From Microcebus murinus (lineage: Eukaryota > Chordata > Mammalia > Primates > Cheirogaleidae): 64,000 nucleotides of DNA. The translations under genes and the position numbers were made by a program. Shown piece by piece: positions 45,001 through 57,330 of this stretch; the stretch's first letter is position 1; each line of letters starts with the position of its first letter. Location: positions 7,091,501-7,155,500 of the forward strand of contig NC_134104.1 of NCBI RefSeq assembly GCF_040939455.1, written 5' to 3'. Under the pieces are notes generated by a model. It made no database searches and was not told the DNA's origin. It worked only from the letters and a program-made list of their open reading frames with translations.

Positions 45001-45775
45001 TAGGATACCGGGTCTACTGAGCTAGTCCGGGCGTGATGTTTTATATACGTAAAAGGGGATGTTACTGATATTTATATTGGCAATTAACTGGAAATATATG
45101 ATGTGTTATCTTCGAGGTTACTTTTAACAAAACATCTCCGAGGATTAACAAATGACCTTGATGCCACCTGTCGCATAGTGAGAGTGGGCTAGCAGTGGCT
45201 TCCGGGGGCACAGGACAAGAACAGGAATTCCGACAGTAGATGCGTGTACAACAGGTGCAACAGATGCCGTGGCAGTCCTTTGTGCTTTGACGCGATCAAG
45301 GTTAGAACACCGCTGAACAGATTGGAAAGGAGATGCTAAACCCAAGTTTGTGGAAACTCACTTCTATCCCATGATATGCAAATACCAACCAAATACAGAG
45401 AGAAACCGATTCCCCACTTCCCCCACTCTGATGCTCAGAGATTGTAAGGATCTGCCCCTTGGGAAGGAGAAATGCTAGGCTAGACTCTCAATTTGGAGAA
45501 TTTGCATGTTGCAAAATGTCATGCAGTTGAGTTGAAAGGTTTTTTTTTTCTTTTTATGCAATGTCTTTAATCATGAAAAATTACATCTAATCCTTCCAGC
45601 ATATGATTCTATTAACCTGATCAGGCTGCAATGAGGAGGAACTGGAGCAAGCCCAAATTGGAGACTATAATCTCCAAGGTACTGAGAGAATTCACTGTTG
45701 AATAACCCCTACCTTGATATAATTCACTTCTCAACATAAAAGGCATTGCTTCCTTCAACACAGGCCCTTGTGCAT
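45001..45775. other. Non-coding, nothing recognised
   Basis: AT-rich sequence with a T-run near 45541. No repeat or exon is supported. Confidence 0.4.
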
Positions 45776-48585
45776 TATTTGTGTTTTTAATTGATACATA
45801 ATAATTGTACATATTTATGGGATATATGTAGTGTTTTGAAACATGCATACCATAGGTAATGATCAAATCAGAGTAATTAGAGTATCCATCACCTCGAATG
45901 TTTATCATGTTTGTGTCAGTAACATTTCAAATATTCTCTTCCAGCTACTCTGAAATATACAATAAATCTGTGTTAACTATCGGCAGGCACCCTACTATGC
46001 TATCAAACACCAGAACTTATTTCTTCTCTCTGTGTGTTCTTACTCACTAGCAAACCTCTCTTCATCCCCAACCCTTCCCCTTCCCAGCCTCTGATAATCA
46101 GCATTCTGCCCCCTACCTCCTTGAGATCAACTCTTTTAGCTCCCATATATGAGTGAGAACGTGCAGCATTTATCTTTCTGTGCCTGGCTTATTTCACTTA
46201 ACATAATGACCTCCAGTTCCATCCATGCTCCTGCAAATGACAGAATTTCATTTGTTTTTATGGCCGAATAGTTTTCCGTTGTGTATATATGCCATGTTTT
46301 CTCTATGCATTCACTCACTGATGGGCACACAGGTTGATTCCTTATCTTGGCTATTGCAAATGAACATGTAGGCACAGGTATCCCTTTGATGTAATGATTT
46401 CCTTTCCTTTGGGTTAATACTCAGTAGTGAGATTGCTGGACTGTATAGTAATTCTATTTTTAGTTTTGGGGGAAACCTCAATACAATTTTTGATGATGGC
46501 TGTACTATTAATAATTTACATTCCCACCAACATTGTGTAAGAGTTATCTATTCTCTGCATCCTCACCAGCATTTGTTGTATTTTTCCTTTTTGATAATAG
46601 CCATTCTAACTGGGGTGAGATGATGTCTCATTGTGGTTTTGATGTGCAATTCCCTGATGATTAGTGTTGGTCATTTGTATGTCTTCTTTTGAGAAATGTC
46701 TATTTAGATCCTTGGCCTGAGTTTTAATGGGATTATTTGGTTTTTTGCCGTTGAGTTATTTGAGTTTCTTATATTAATATATTCTGAATATTAGTCTCTT
46801 GACAGAGGAATAGTTTGCAAATAATTTCTCCCTTTGTATATATTGTCTTTTCACTCTGTTGATTGTTTCCTTTGATATATAGAAGCTTTTTGATTTAATA
46901 CAGTTCCATTTGTCTATTTTTATTTTTGTTGCCCATGCTTTTGAAGTCTTAGCCAGAAAATCCTTGCCTAGACCATGTCCTCAAGTGTTTCCCCTATGTT
47001 TCCTTCTAGTAGTTTTATAGTTTGGGGTCTTATATCTAAATCTTTAATCCATTTTGGGTTGATTTTTGTGTATGGTGAGAGAAAGGGCTCTAATTTCATT
47101 CTTCTGCATAGGGATATCCAGTTTTCCTCACACCATTTATCAAAGAGACTGTCCTTTTCCCAATGCGTGTCCTTGGCACCTTTGTCAAAAATCAGCTGGC
47201 TGTAAATATGTGGGTTTATTTCCATGTTCTCTATCCTGTGTCCATTGGTCTCGGTGTCTGTTTTATATCAATACAATGCTGTTTTGGTTGCTATAGCTTT
47301 TTAGTATATTTTGAAGTCAGGTAGTGTAATGCCTCCAGCTTTGTTCTTTTTGCTCAGGATTATTTTGGCTATTCAGAGTCTTTTGTGATTCCATACTAAT
47401 TTTAGGATTGTTTTTCTATTTCTGTGAAGAATGTTATTGGTATTTTGATAGGGATTGCATTGAATATGTAGATAGCTTTAGATAGTATGGTCATGTTAAC
47501 CATGTTAATTCTTCTGAACCATGAGCATAGGATGTCTTTCCATTTGTTTGCATCCTTTTCAATTTTTCATCAGCTTTTTCTTTTTTATACATATAGTAGA
47601 ATTCACCAGTAATACCATCCAGTCCTGGGCTTCTCTTTGTTGGGGGACTTTTATTACTAATTTAATTTCATTAGTCATTATTGGTCTGTTGAAATTTTCT
47701 ATTTCTTCCTGGTTCAATCTTTGCAGGTTGTATGTGTCCAAGAATTTTCTCATTTCCTCTGCATTTTCCAATTTGTTAGCATGTTGTTCATAATAGCCTC
47801 TAATCATCCTTTATATTTCTGCAGTATCAGTTGTAGTGTCTCTCTTTGTTTCTGATTTTATTTATTAGGGTCTTCTCTCTTTTCTTCTTGGTTAGTCTAC
47901 CTAGCAGTTTATTGATTTTATCTTTTCAAAAAGACTTTTTGTTTTATTGATTCTTTATTTTTTAAGTCTCCATTTTATTCAGTTCTCCATGATATTTATT
48001 ATTTCTTTTTTTCTACTAATTTGGGGTTTGGTTTGTTCTTGATTTTCTAGCTCTTTAAGGTGCATAATTAGGTTTTTTATTTAAAAACTTCTACTTTTTT
48101 GATATAGGTAACATTTAATGCTAAAATTCCCCTTAGTGTTACTTTTGCTGTATTCCATAGGTTTTGTATATTGTGTTTCCATTTTCATTTGTTTCAAGAT
48201 GTTTTTAAAATTTCATTCTTAATTTCTGTATTGACTCTATGGTCATCCACAACCATATTATTTAATTCTTATCTATTTGTTCAGTTTCCAAAGTTCCTCT
48301 TATTACTGATTTCTAGTTTTATCCCATTGTGGTCTGAGAAGACACTTGACATGATTTCAATTTCTTTAAATTTTTTGAGATTTGTTTTGTGGCCTAACAT
48401 ATGATCTATCGATCTACCCTGGAGAATGTTCCATGTGCTGATGAGAACAATGTGTCTTCTGCAATCATTGGAAGGAATGTTCTGTAAATGTCTGCTAGGT
48501 CCATTTGGTCTAAAGTGCAGTTTAAAGCCAATGTGTCTTTGTTGATTTTCTATCTAGATGATCTGTTCCAATGTGGAGAGTGGCA
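45776..48585 (-). mobile_element. Older primate/mammal L1 with internal ORF2 deletion
   Basis: On the minus strand the order is: part of the ORF2 endonuclease domain (48400-48585), the region before the RT fingers (47560-47810, with [17 protein letters not shown] and [14 protein letters not shown]), then an abrupt jump at about 47570-47590 to the post-RT region (47400-47560). It continues into the ORF2 C-terminal domain (46136-47225, with [18 protein letters not shown]) and finally the 3' UTR to 45776. The jump removes the RT palm including the catalytic aspartates. Frames are broken by several stops and shifts. The 3' UTR is of the older L1PB/L1MA style, not the lemur-specific one. The 5' half is missing. 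Confidence 0.88.
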
Positions 48586-48589
48586 TGTC

Positions 48590-50090
48590 AGGATCCCTAG
48601 TCACTAAATTATAAGCCACCCCATAAAAACCAAAGAGACAATGGGACAAGTGCCTGCATTGTCGTATGTTAGAACATCAACAAGAGCACATAGATCCTTG
48701 GCCATTAATAGGGAGATAACGTGGACAAATTCTTCCTAAGCTGGCTCCCCCATTTATAGAAAGATAAATTAGATAAGCTACAAGGAATCTCAAATGATTG
48801 TGGGTTCTACCTCTGGCTTACCAACAGAGGAGCTGAGATCTGCATTCTACAGAATGAGACAGTTCAAGATCGGGAGGGTCAGGCCCCCGGCCCCCGGCCC
48901 CCTCCAGCCAGTGCCTTCACTGTCCTCTTCTTTCCCTGCCCTGTGAAATGGCCAGGAACTGGAGGTGGACATGGTGGCACATGGCTGGCAGAGAAGAATA
49001 TCCACAGTTATCTGAAAATGTTTGCACGATGCCTCCTCCACATTTTTTCTGCACAATGGTAACTTCTGTGTTCCATGTCAAGTGAAGTAGAATATTTCTT
49101 AGCTATTTCAGCATCACATTAAAGATACAGCTCTCTCCCACCTGACACAGACTTTACATTATTCACAGTATATATGAATCACCCAGTCAATGGGGACTCC
49201 AGCTTTTCTTATGCGCCTATAGAGATTTTCTGTGTGCAAATTAGGTTTGGTGTTATGGTTAGGGCTCTAGCCAGGAGGTACTTGGGTTCTAGTTCTAAGG
49301 AGTAAAGACAAGGAAACCAGCTTCTCTTGAAGCCTCATTGTGCAGAGAGCATCTGTCTGTGCATAAATTTTCTGCTTGTTGATTTACGGGAGAGTAGGGA
49401 CTGATGGACTCGTGGAACTGCTAAAGACCCCTGGAGCACACCTTGGTGCCGTCACTTCAGTAAAAGTAAAACAAAGCGAAGTATTCTCTTCTCATTTGTA
49501 GAGGGGGCTTTGGCAAGGTGTATGTTTGCTTAGAGCAGTTGCCTTTGAAGAGACATCTCCAGTGATATTCCAAATAAGGCAATCTAATCACATGACCCCA
49601 ACAGTGGGGTCTGGCTTCCTCCCACCCTTGAAGCCCCAGCACATCTTCAAATCTTTGCATTTTAAGCTACCTAATCACAAACAGAGCATATGAGTCGAGT
49701 AAGTTGTCTAGTTCTGTCTAGGTTTCATGTCTTACCTGACTTGTTTTTGCAATGTATGAAACAATAGCATACACGTATTTAATCTGAACGCCAGTGTTTT
49801 AATAAAGGAAAAACTATGAAAGAATTGGATGTTCCTCTCCTGCATCTCTGTCAAGCATCAAATATTGCATCATGCACACTTGCTTGCAAACCAGCCTCGG
49901 CCCCCCAACATGGCTTGTGATGCTAGATGACTCACTGGCCCTGTAAAGCTGATATTTTCAGATGACCTCTCCTGGGGTCCTGGCACATCAAACAGTTTAA
50001 ACTCAACCTCCAAACTGCCAATATAACAGAAGTTCACCCTCCCTCCCTCCACCCAAAAAACAAGCAGCTCTGTATTTTAAAATTGTTTAA
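48590..50090. other. Non-coding, nothing recognised
   Basis: A tandem C-rich run (CCCCCGG repeated) sits at about 48883-48902. There is no repeat family or exon that I can support. Confidence 0.45.
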
Positions 50091-50094
50091 AGAA

Positions 50095-50405
50095 ACAATA
50101 CAAGGCAATAAGACTTTTGTAAGCCATAGAACAATCTGTTTCATTCACAAGGCACAGCAGTGCATATAAATATCAGCTGAACATTATTTTAGAAGTGGAG
50201 CCTTTATGTTTTAAACCTATTAGCTCTTACCTCCAGCTAATTATGCATTTTGTCATGCGTAACAAAGTGCCCATGGAAACCTATTTTAATAATATTTTAA
50301 TAATGTGATTTCCTTATGCACAAAAACCGATTTTAGATGTCAACCCCACACTGGGAATAAAGCAAAATTCAGTCCAAATCATTGAAAATGTGAATGTCTG
50401 GCACC
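50095..50405. promoter_or_regulatory. Candidate conserved non-coding/enhancer-like segment
   Basis: This segment is repeat-free, AT-rich and low in CpG. It is dense in developmental factor-like words: TAATTATGCA (50238-50247, homeodomain/POU-like), AACAAAG (50261-50267, SOX-like), CAGCTG within ACCAGCTGTAC (E-box) and repeated TTTTAATAAT. Such clusters are common in conserved enhancers but also occur by chance in AT-rich DNA. Conservation could not be tested here. Confidence 0.25.
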
Positions 50406-51525
50406 AGCTGTACTTCCAAAAGAATAAGCCCTCAAAGACTCAGTAACAAATAGATAGAGCCGTCCATATTCATGTCTCCCCACACCCACTCTAAGCCAGG
50501 TTTACAATAGATCTAAGTCGGTGCCTGTGATCTACCCATCAAAATTTAGAAGTTGAGGGTGTAACACATGGCCAAAGAGCCACTTGACCTTTCTTCCAGT
50601 CACTGGGGCCATGGTCTTGGTTACCTCTGGAGGCACAGTGAGGGGTTAGGCATAACCATCTCTGAATCTCAGAAACTAAGAACCTGAAATGTCATTACCT
50701 CATGTTCTTACTCATTTAAGCAATGACATACTATTTAGTTAAGGACTTATTTAGTTAAGGACTTACCCTGTCTAAAATGTTAATGAATCAAATAATATAA
50801 AATGAAGAAATTTTTTAAAGAAAAAAGAATGTAAGACGTTTTGCCTCGTTTCTCAATTCGATTGGATGGCTCTTCTGCAGCTGTTTCTTCTCAGCTGGGG
50901 ACATCCAGTCTCCAAACTCCTGGCGAGCGCTGCTCTGCTGTTGGCTCTGAGATCCACCTTTCCGGCCTTTTCAGGAGTCTCTGTTCTACCTCCAGTGCCA
51001 ACCGCTCAGCTGTGGCTGTCCTCGCCGAGCTCTGACCCCTTGTCTTGGACTCTCTGCTTTTTCATCCCGGCGACAAGTGATGTCACACGCCAGCCAAGAT
51101 GTCTGCCTTGGCTCTTCCCAGCTGAAGCCCGGGGCCGCCCAGGGGAACCACTTAGCAGCTGAAAATGTTAAAGCCTTAAACTCTTTCACAAAACCACCAA
51201 ATTGTTTTCAACTAAACCAACCTACCCCATTGCGCAAACGTACGAGGAAGGAACCTGCGTGTCTTCCTATTGCCCTGACAATCCACAGGGCTAACCGCAC
51301 AGTCTCCGTGGCTTCTCTTGCAAAGTAGAAATTTACCAGGTTACTGCCCAGAGAAACGCAAGATCACCAAAGCTGGCGGCAGATGCTATTTCTGGGCTTT
51401 TCACAGTATTGTGGCTTAAACTAGGATCATAATTTTCTCTGCAGTTTAAGCTACTTAATAAAGCCTTCCCCTTTTAGAGTTAAACCAAGGTTAGATTCCT
51501 GGCCTCCACAGACATCAAGGCAAAA

Positions 51526-51586
<61 letters not shown>

Positions 51587-52362
51587 GGTCACATTTACAA
51601 AAGCAGCAGTTAAACTAAAAGGCTTCCCTGCTGGCCAGAAGAGACACACTGGATACTTACTATAAATAGCAGCCCCTCCAACCCTGCCTATTTCAGCTAG
51701 ACATGGACTTAAAAGTCACACACAACCTTTGGGGAATTCGACTATTGTATAGTGTGAGGTCTACCTGATTGTAAATAAGCTATTTTCTACAGCACTCAGG
51801 GGAGAAACTGCAACCAGTGGCGATTCTGATACCTTTATGAGATTGGAAGCCGGTTCCAAGAAGGCCCGTCTTCCAGCCTCACTTGGGGTTTGAGGAGCAG
51901 GCCAAGGAAGGGACAGGGCGTGTTTGCTTGATTGGAACAGAGGTGTGATCTGCAGCGGGGAGTGAGCCAGCACTGACTGAGCGCTGACCCGCAGCCCAGC
52001 TACGGAGGCTCGGCATCAGCTCTTTCCTCCCCAGTAGCCGAGTTGCCAAGGAACCTAGCATCAGCTCTTCCGTGAGGCTGGTCCCCTTCCTGCCACTGGG
52101 CTATGAGGGAGTCATTTAAATTTTAAGGTACGCAATCCAAGGCCCGGGGTGTTCCCCAGTTTGATGCTTCCCAAAGATGCTCATTGGGCGTCCTCAGCTC
52201 AGAGCCCAGGTGCTCCGTGTTGCGTGGCTATAGACAGAGGGTGGCCCTGGTGGGAAGTGCTGTCACTCACCCAGTGGTCCTTATTGAGAGACTGGACTGT
52301 GCTGGACCATGCGTTTCTACCCGCTGAGATAACAGGGTTGCCCAGGTCTCAATCCCAGTCCT
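50406..52362. other. Non-coding, with microsatellite
   Basis: A 16-bp unit (ATTTAGTTAAGGACTT) is present twice in tandem at 50733-50764. A long TG microsatellite lies at 51527-51583. Frames of up to 98 codons in the GC-richer part (50.8-51.3 kb) are without domains. Confidence 0.45.
51527..51583. repeat. (TG)28 microsatellite
   Basis: 57 uninterrupted bases of alternating TG. It is likely polymorphic and able to adopt Z-DNA. Confidence 0.98.
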
Positions 52363-52367
52363 CCAGA

Positions 52368-52756
52368 TGTTATGGCTGAATTGTGCCCCCTCAAGATGCA
52401 AATGTTGAAGTCCTAAACCCCAGTCCCTGAGAATGTGACTATATTTGGGGACAGGGTCTTTAAAGCGGTGATTAAGTTCAAAATGAGGTCACTAGCCTGG
52501 GCCCTAATCCAATCTGTCTGGTGTCCTTACAAGCAGAGATTAGGCCACAAACAGGCACAGAGGGACGACCATGTGAGGACATGGGGAAGATGCCACCTGC
52601 AAGCCAGGGAGGGAGGCCTCGGAAGACACCAGCCCTGCTCACACCTTGTTCTTGGACTTCTGACCTCTAGACCTGGGAGGAAATAAATTCCAGTTGCTTA
52701 GCCCCCTGCCCCCAGTCTGTGGCACTTTGTCGTGGCAGCCCGAGACGACTGCCACA
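52368..52756 (+). repeat. MaLR-type solo LTR with perfect TSD
   Basis: A sense LTR of 389 bp that starts TGTTATGGCTGAATTGTGCC and ends CGAGACGACTGCCACA (TG...CA). It contains CAGTCCCTGAGAATGTGACT, ATATTTGGGGACAGGGTCTT, CTAATCCAATCTGTCTGGTG and a TTCTTGGACTTCTGACCTCT region in the order of the MST/MLT1 group. The perfect 5-bp repeat CCAGA lies at 52363-52367 and 52757-52761. No retroviral gene is present, so it is a solo LTR left by recombination. Confidence 0.87.
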
Positions 52757-52804
52757 CCAGAGCTGACAGCATTGAGTGAGGAGTCAGCCAATACTGAGCG
52801 AATA

Positions 52805-53050
52805 AATACCTGCTTTATATTAGCAACAAATACTTAACACGTCGTCCTCCCCTCCTGCCTGCCAGCTTTCTAATGCCTTTCATATTATCTCCTTTTATCC
52901 TCACTACAATCCCATAAGGGATGTATCACCCTGTCCCCATTGCACAGATGAGAAAAGTAAGGCACGGGAAAGTCAAGAACTTGCCTGATATCATCCAGCT
53001 AAAGTAGCAGAGCTGAGATTTGAACCCAGGCAGGCTAACCCCAGATTACG
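52805..53050 (-). repeat. MIR SINE, antisense, near full length
   Basis: Read on the plus strand: CCTTTTATCCTCACTACAAT, CCCATTGCACAGATGAGAAA, AAGAACTTGCCTGATATCAT, CAGAGCTGAGATTTGAACCC and AGGCAGGCTAACCCCAG. This is the reversed MIR consensus from 3' end to tRNA-like head. Confidence 0.8.
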
Positions 53051-53094
53051 CTGTATGTCCATGTACAGAGTGAAGATGAAAGTTGCAAAGATAA

Positions 53095-53400
53095 ATCAGG
53101 GAAAAGTTTAGAAAGTCACAAGGTAGGGGGGGTGGAGAAGCGAACTGCACCAGATAGGGTGTCAGAGAAAGCCTCGGTGGAGGTGACACTGTCACCATGA
53201 GCGGGGTGCTGGGACACAGAGAGCGTGCAAGGAGCTGGAAGAAGGGCTTTCCTGGCGAGTCCAGCGGCCCCAGGGAGGGGCTGGACTTGGTGTGCAAAGA
53301 GCAGAGGAAGTCAATGACGGAGGCGTGGGTGTTGGAGGGGCAGTTTGGAGTGGTGGGGGGAGGGGATCCCAGAGGCAGACCCTGCAGGGACTCCTAAGTC
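53095..53400. repeat. Old repeat of the same type as that around 35.2-36.5 kb (tentative)
   Basis: GTCAGAGAAAGCCTCGGTGG, AGGTGACACTGTCACC, GTGCAAGGAGCTGGAAGAAG and AGAGCAGAGGAAGTCAATGA have the wording of a widespread ancient mammalian repeat that I cannot name securely. Frames here are repeat shadows. Confidence 0.3.
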
Positions 53401-54395
53401 ACCTAAAGCCCAGAGTTTACCACAGGTGTGCTGGAACGTTTTAAGCCAGAGAGCGAAACCTTCCGATTTGCACTTCAAAGCCGACGGCGGCTCCAGCTGC
53501 CCAGTAGAGAACAGAACATGGGAGGCAGGAGAAGACACACAAGGAGACTGGCCAGGAGCCGGGGAGAATGAGGGTGGCTTGGCCTAGGCCAGTGGCCATG
53601 CAGATGGTGGGAGGGCCATAGAACATAGAGCCCCATGATCTCCCCCAAAGGAACTTAAACCCAAGTGGGAGAAAAATGATCACAAATGAGGTCACTGGAG
53701 AACAATGAAAGGCCAAATTCAGAGGTACTACCTGTGAGTATGACAGGATATGGGAGAGAAAGGAACCAATGGAGGACTGAACAGCAAGGGGCTTTGAGGT
53801 TATTTCTGCCCAGGCAGGCAACAGGGGCAAAGCTGGAAGCCAACATCCTGCCTGGCGCCCGGCCCAGCTGGCGCGGGACTGGGTCACACTTCCCTGGCAC
53901 CCAGGGCCAGCGCACCATGTGACTGAGGGAGTGCCCACAGGAACCCCGGTGCAAGGGACCAGAAGGGAAAATGAGAACACGAGAGAACTGAAGGACAAGG
54001 AGACCAGAGTCTGGCAGACAAGCTAAGATCCCATCCTATTAACTCGGGCGAGTTGAAATGAGTCCCTCCAACACGAAGACAAAGTATAAATGCTCACAGA
54101 GAATCCAAAGCCCCAGTTCATTATAACTTCACAATGGAGATTTCGTTTTCACCTTTTTTATTTTAGTTGACTATAACCTTCTTTTGAAACCAGGAAATTT
54201 CAGACACAAGTAAATCAATGAGACTGTTTGCTGGTCTGCCAAAACCCCACATGAAACAGACGGAGCAATGATCACTTTATCTCTCCCGCTGAGATAAAAA
54301 AACAGCTGCCATTAGGTTGTCAGAAGTCCCGAAATGAAGAAACTGGGCTCCTCTGCTGGCTGCAGTCACCTGCGGAGCTTTTGAAGCGTTATCTG
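53401..54395. other. Non-coding, nothing recognised
   Basis: A 185-codon minus-strand frame (53441-53998) is the second-longest region of overlap but has no recognisable domain and no gene-like context. No repeat family is named. Confidence 0.4.
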
Positions 54396-54399
54396 TATT

Positions 54400-54775
54400 T
54401 TGAAAAAGTAATATAAACACATAGTTAAAATAAAAAGTACCAAGTCACAGGGAGTGAAAATCCTCCCTGGACTGTAGTTCTTAGCCTCTCATCCCAGAGA
54501 TAACCACCGTTACCATTTCACTGTGTATCTTTCCAGAGATATTCTATTCATCTGTTCACGCATGTGTGTGTATGTGTTTAGATGTCCATAGTATATGACC
54601 TATAAAATTTATATGCATACACACACACCTTCATAAACATAACTGGGACACTGGTGCCATACACTCTCTTTTATAAGTAGACTTTTCACTTAACAACGTA
54701 TCTTGGAGATTTTTTCATAATAATTACCTATTGCTGTACTTTAGTTAATATTTATTAGAGTTGTTATTTTCCATT
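54400..54775 (-). repeat. Old L1 3' region
   Basis: Plus-strand words TAACCACCGTTACCATTTCA, TTTCCAGAGATATTCTATTC, CTTTTCACTTAACAACGTAT and CTTGGAGATTTTTTCATAAT are the antisense of the 3' region of ancient L1 elements (L1M class). It is heavily diverged. Confidence 0.6.
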
Positions 54776-56770
54776 AAGTCTCCAAATCTTAAAAATATTT
54801 TTATTATTCTTCATTTTTCGTGTTCGCTTTGCTTTGTTGTGTGTGGGGGTTTTCTGAAATCTACAATTTTGCAAATTCGGTAAACTGATAGTTTCCTTTT
54901 GTTTTTCTACCATATATACCGTACTTAGCTCTCTGTTCTTTAGACAGAATAAATGACTCCCCACCATAAATGATATTTACATTTCAGTTCTTTGATTTTC
55001 TAATTTCATCCACCTTTCCTCCTTCTCCATCACTGTGTGGCTTTGATTGGTTATGCTATTAGTCCTAGTTCATCTAATGTTTACCTTTATTCTTTAAAAT
55101 AATATTCCTATAGTTCCCTTAATTGATTTTTCAGCTTTAAATATATCTGATTCCTCCTGGTTTTCAAGGCAAGAAACTTAGCCGTCTTTCACTACCTATC
55201 ATCTTCTCTTCCTCTCTCTCACCTGGATTTTGTTACCTATATTACTATTTTAACTTTGTCATGGTTTTCACCTCTTTATTCTTTTCTGCAGTCATCATTT
55301 TCATGCATGTTTTCTCCTCAAATCTATGTGTGTATGGGTTCATCACTCACTGAACTCTTTTGTCGCTGTTTCTTCATTCTCCTCTTAGGCAGCCAAGGTT
55401 TTTCTTCCTGATATCTTCAAAAAAGCTCATGGAGAATGTGATTCCTTGAGTACTTGCACCTTTAAAAGAGATTTCTCAGGCATCTTTTTACTAGACACCA
55501 GTGTGGCTGGGTATAAAATTGTGGTCATCTCAGTTTCTTTACCTAAAAACTTTAGACCATATCCCATTGTCTTCTACCACTGAGTGTTTCTAGAGTGAAG
55601 TCTAGAGATAGTCTGGCTTTTTCTTCTTTTCTATGTGTTCTTTATATGTTGATGCCTATAGAAGTATTTCTTTTTTTTTGAAGTCCAATAACTATATTGG
55701 GATATATATCAATGTCCATGAATCTCCTTCCCCCTGCAGGACATAGAGTGCCCTATAACTATTAAGAATTGAGTTTCATCTGAAATTTTTATTAAATGAT
55801 ATATACAAAATTTTTCTGCTTATTTATTCTGTTTTCTTCTATAAAGACACAAATTATATGTATGTTGAATCATCTTTTTCTGTCTTCCATGTCAATCGTT
55901 TTCAGTTCAATCTTTTTTTTTTCTTTTCATTTCACTCTATTGTCTCCAGTCTGTGTTCCATGTCCCTGATTATATTTTCATCAGTCCTTTTTTCTAAATC
56001 CAGCATGGCCTCTATTTCTATACTCACTATATTCACTTTACTATTTCTATAATTGCTTTATTATTTCACATCACTATTTACTATTCACTTCACTTTTCTC
56101 TTCTAGGTGATTTTTCAGCCTCTAGTTTGTCATTTTTGTTTGTCCTGTGATATTTCGGACAGATACTCTGCCGGTTCTTCGTGAATGAGATTTCTTTCTG
56201 GATCAGCAATTTGTGGTGGGACTGTGTTGAGAAGGGCCCAGGGAGCATTGCAACATAGCATGGAATCTCTCAGGCTCAGAGTACATCTCTGTCTGATACT
56301 GGGTTTTATCAGAAGGTTTAGTCCTTACACCACACAGCTGACCAAGATTGGCAGCCACAGAGAGACACCTTCTTCAAGATGGCGGATCTGAACATTTTCT
56401 CCTTTCCTTCTGCTTCCTCTGACCCCTCTGTGGTGTCACACCTTGTCCAGAGAGGCCCCCATAGCCAATACCACATCTTCATCTTGTTACTCCAAACATT
56501 GGCCATGCCTTGGATGTGCCCCCAGGATGGAGAGGGCCAGGGTCAGCTGCTCTGCCATAGATGTCCTGTGTGGGTGTCCTTTCCCACTGACCACCTTCAT
56601 CCTCACCCAATTTCTGCTATAGTTAGCAAGAACCCTCCCTCTGCATAGATGGTCTGAGATCATGGGCATCTCCAAGTTGCATCAAAAGTGAAGATTTTTT
56701 TTTCTGCTTCTCAGTCTCTTTGATGTTTTCCAAAGTAGACAGAGAAACTTTTGTCCTACCATCTTAAAAT
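54776..56770 (-). repeat. Ancient L1/HAL1-like 5' region
   Basis: Long T/C-rich sequence on the plus strand, e.g. GGGTATAAAATTGTGGTCAT, and AAGAAACTTAGCCGTC near 55170. It ends near 56640-56770 in a part that on the minus strand starts TAAGATGGTAGGACAAAAGT, the look of an old L1 5' UTR start. The order is that of L1M/HAL1-type antisense sequence but the divergence is high. The frames at 55858 and 56185-56675 are not genes. Confidence 0.45.
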
Positions 56771-56799
56771 TAAATATTTACATAGAGAACTGTTTTAGA

Positions 56800-56930
56800 A
56801 TATATATTCTTTGCTTCTACCCCCAGAGATTTTGATTCGGTAGGTCTACACTGAAACACAGGCATCTCAAGGCTCAGAAAGGGGCACAGGCACTGGACTT
56901 GAAGTGTTTTGAATGCCACTCAGTGCTACT
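56800..56930 (+). repeat. MER5A-like fragment
   Basis: TACCCCCAGAGATTTTGATT, CGGTAGGTCTACACTG and ACAGGCATCTCAAGG follow the middle of MER5A ('ccccagagtttctgattcagtaggtctggggtgg') in sense orientation. Ends and TSD are lost. Confidence 0.5.
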
Positions 56931-57104
56931 CCTACCATACTACGAACTGGGGAGCCATCCAAGAGCATCACAAACTGGGATGAAACCAGGTAACTGGTGC
57001 ATTCACTCGGGTCAGCGCCCTAACCACACGACTCCCCCAGGGCAGAGACCACTGTTCTGACCTGAAACTTTAGAGAAGCAGTTTACATTTGCCTACTGAT
57101 CTGC

Positions 57105-57330
57105 CCATCTTTTTTTTTTTTAATTTTGAAAATCCTCAAATCCATAAGAATAATACAGTGCACATGATGTACCTGTCACCTAGGTTCCCCCAGTTTGCTG
57201 CATTTGCTGTATTTGTGCACACTTGCTCTCTTGCTCTCTCCTGTCATCTGAGAGTGGGTTACAGACATCAGGACATGTTACCCCTAAGTATGTGAGTGTG
57301 CATCCCCCGGGAATAAGGACATTCTCCACA
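57105..57330. repeat. Old L1 3' UTR-like fragment with T-run
   Basis: After a T12 run, AATTTTGAAAATCCTCAAAT, ATACAGTGCACATGATGTAC, CTGTCACCTAGGTTCCCCC and CAGACATCAGGACATGTTAC resemble the 3' UTR of medium-age L1s. The orientation is uncertain. Confidence 0.4.

Noticed and set aside
53441..53998. 185-codon minus-strand frame
   Set aside because: No known domain and no supporting splice or promoter context. Part lies beside old repeat sequence.
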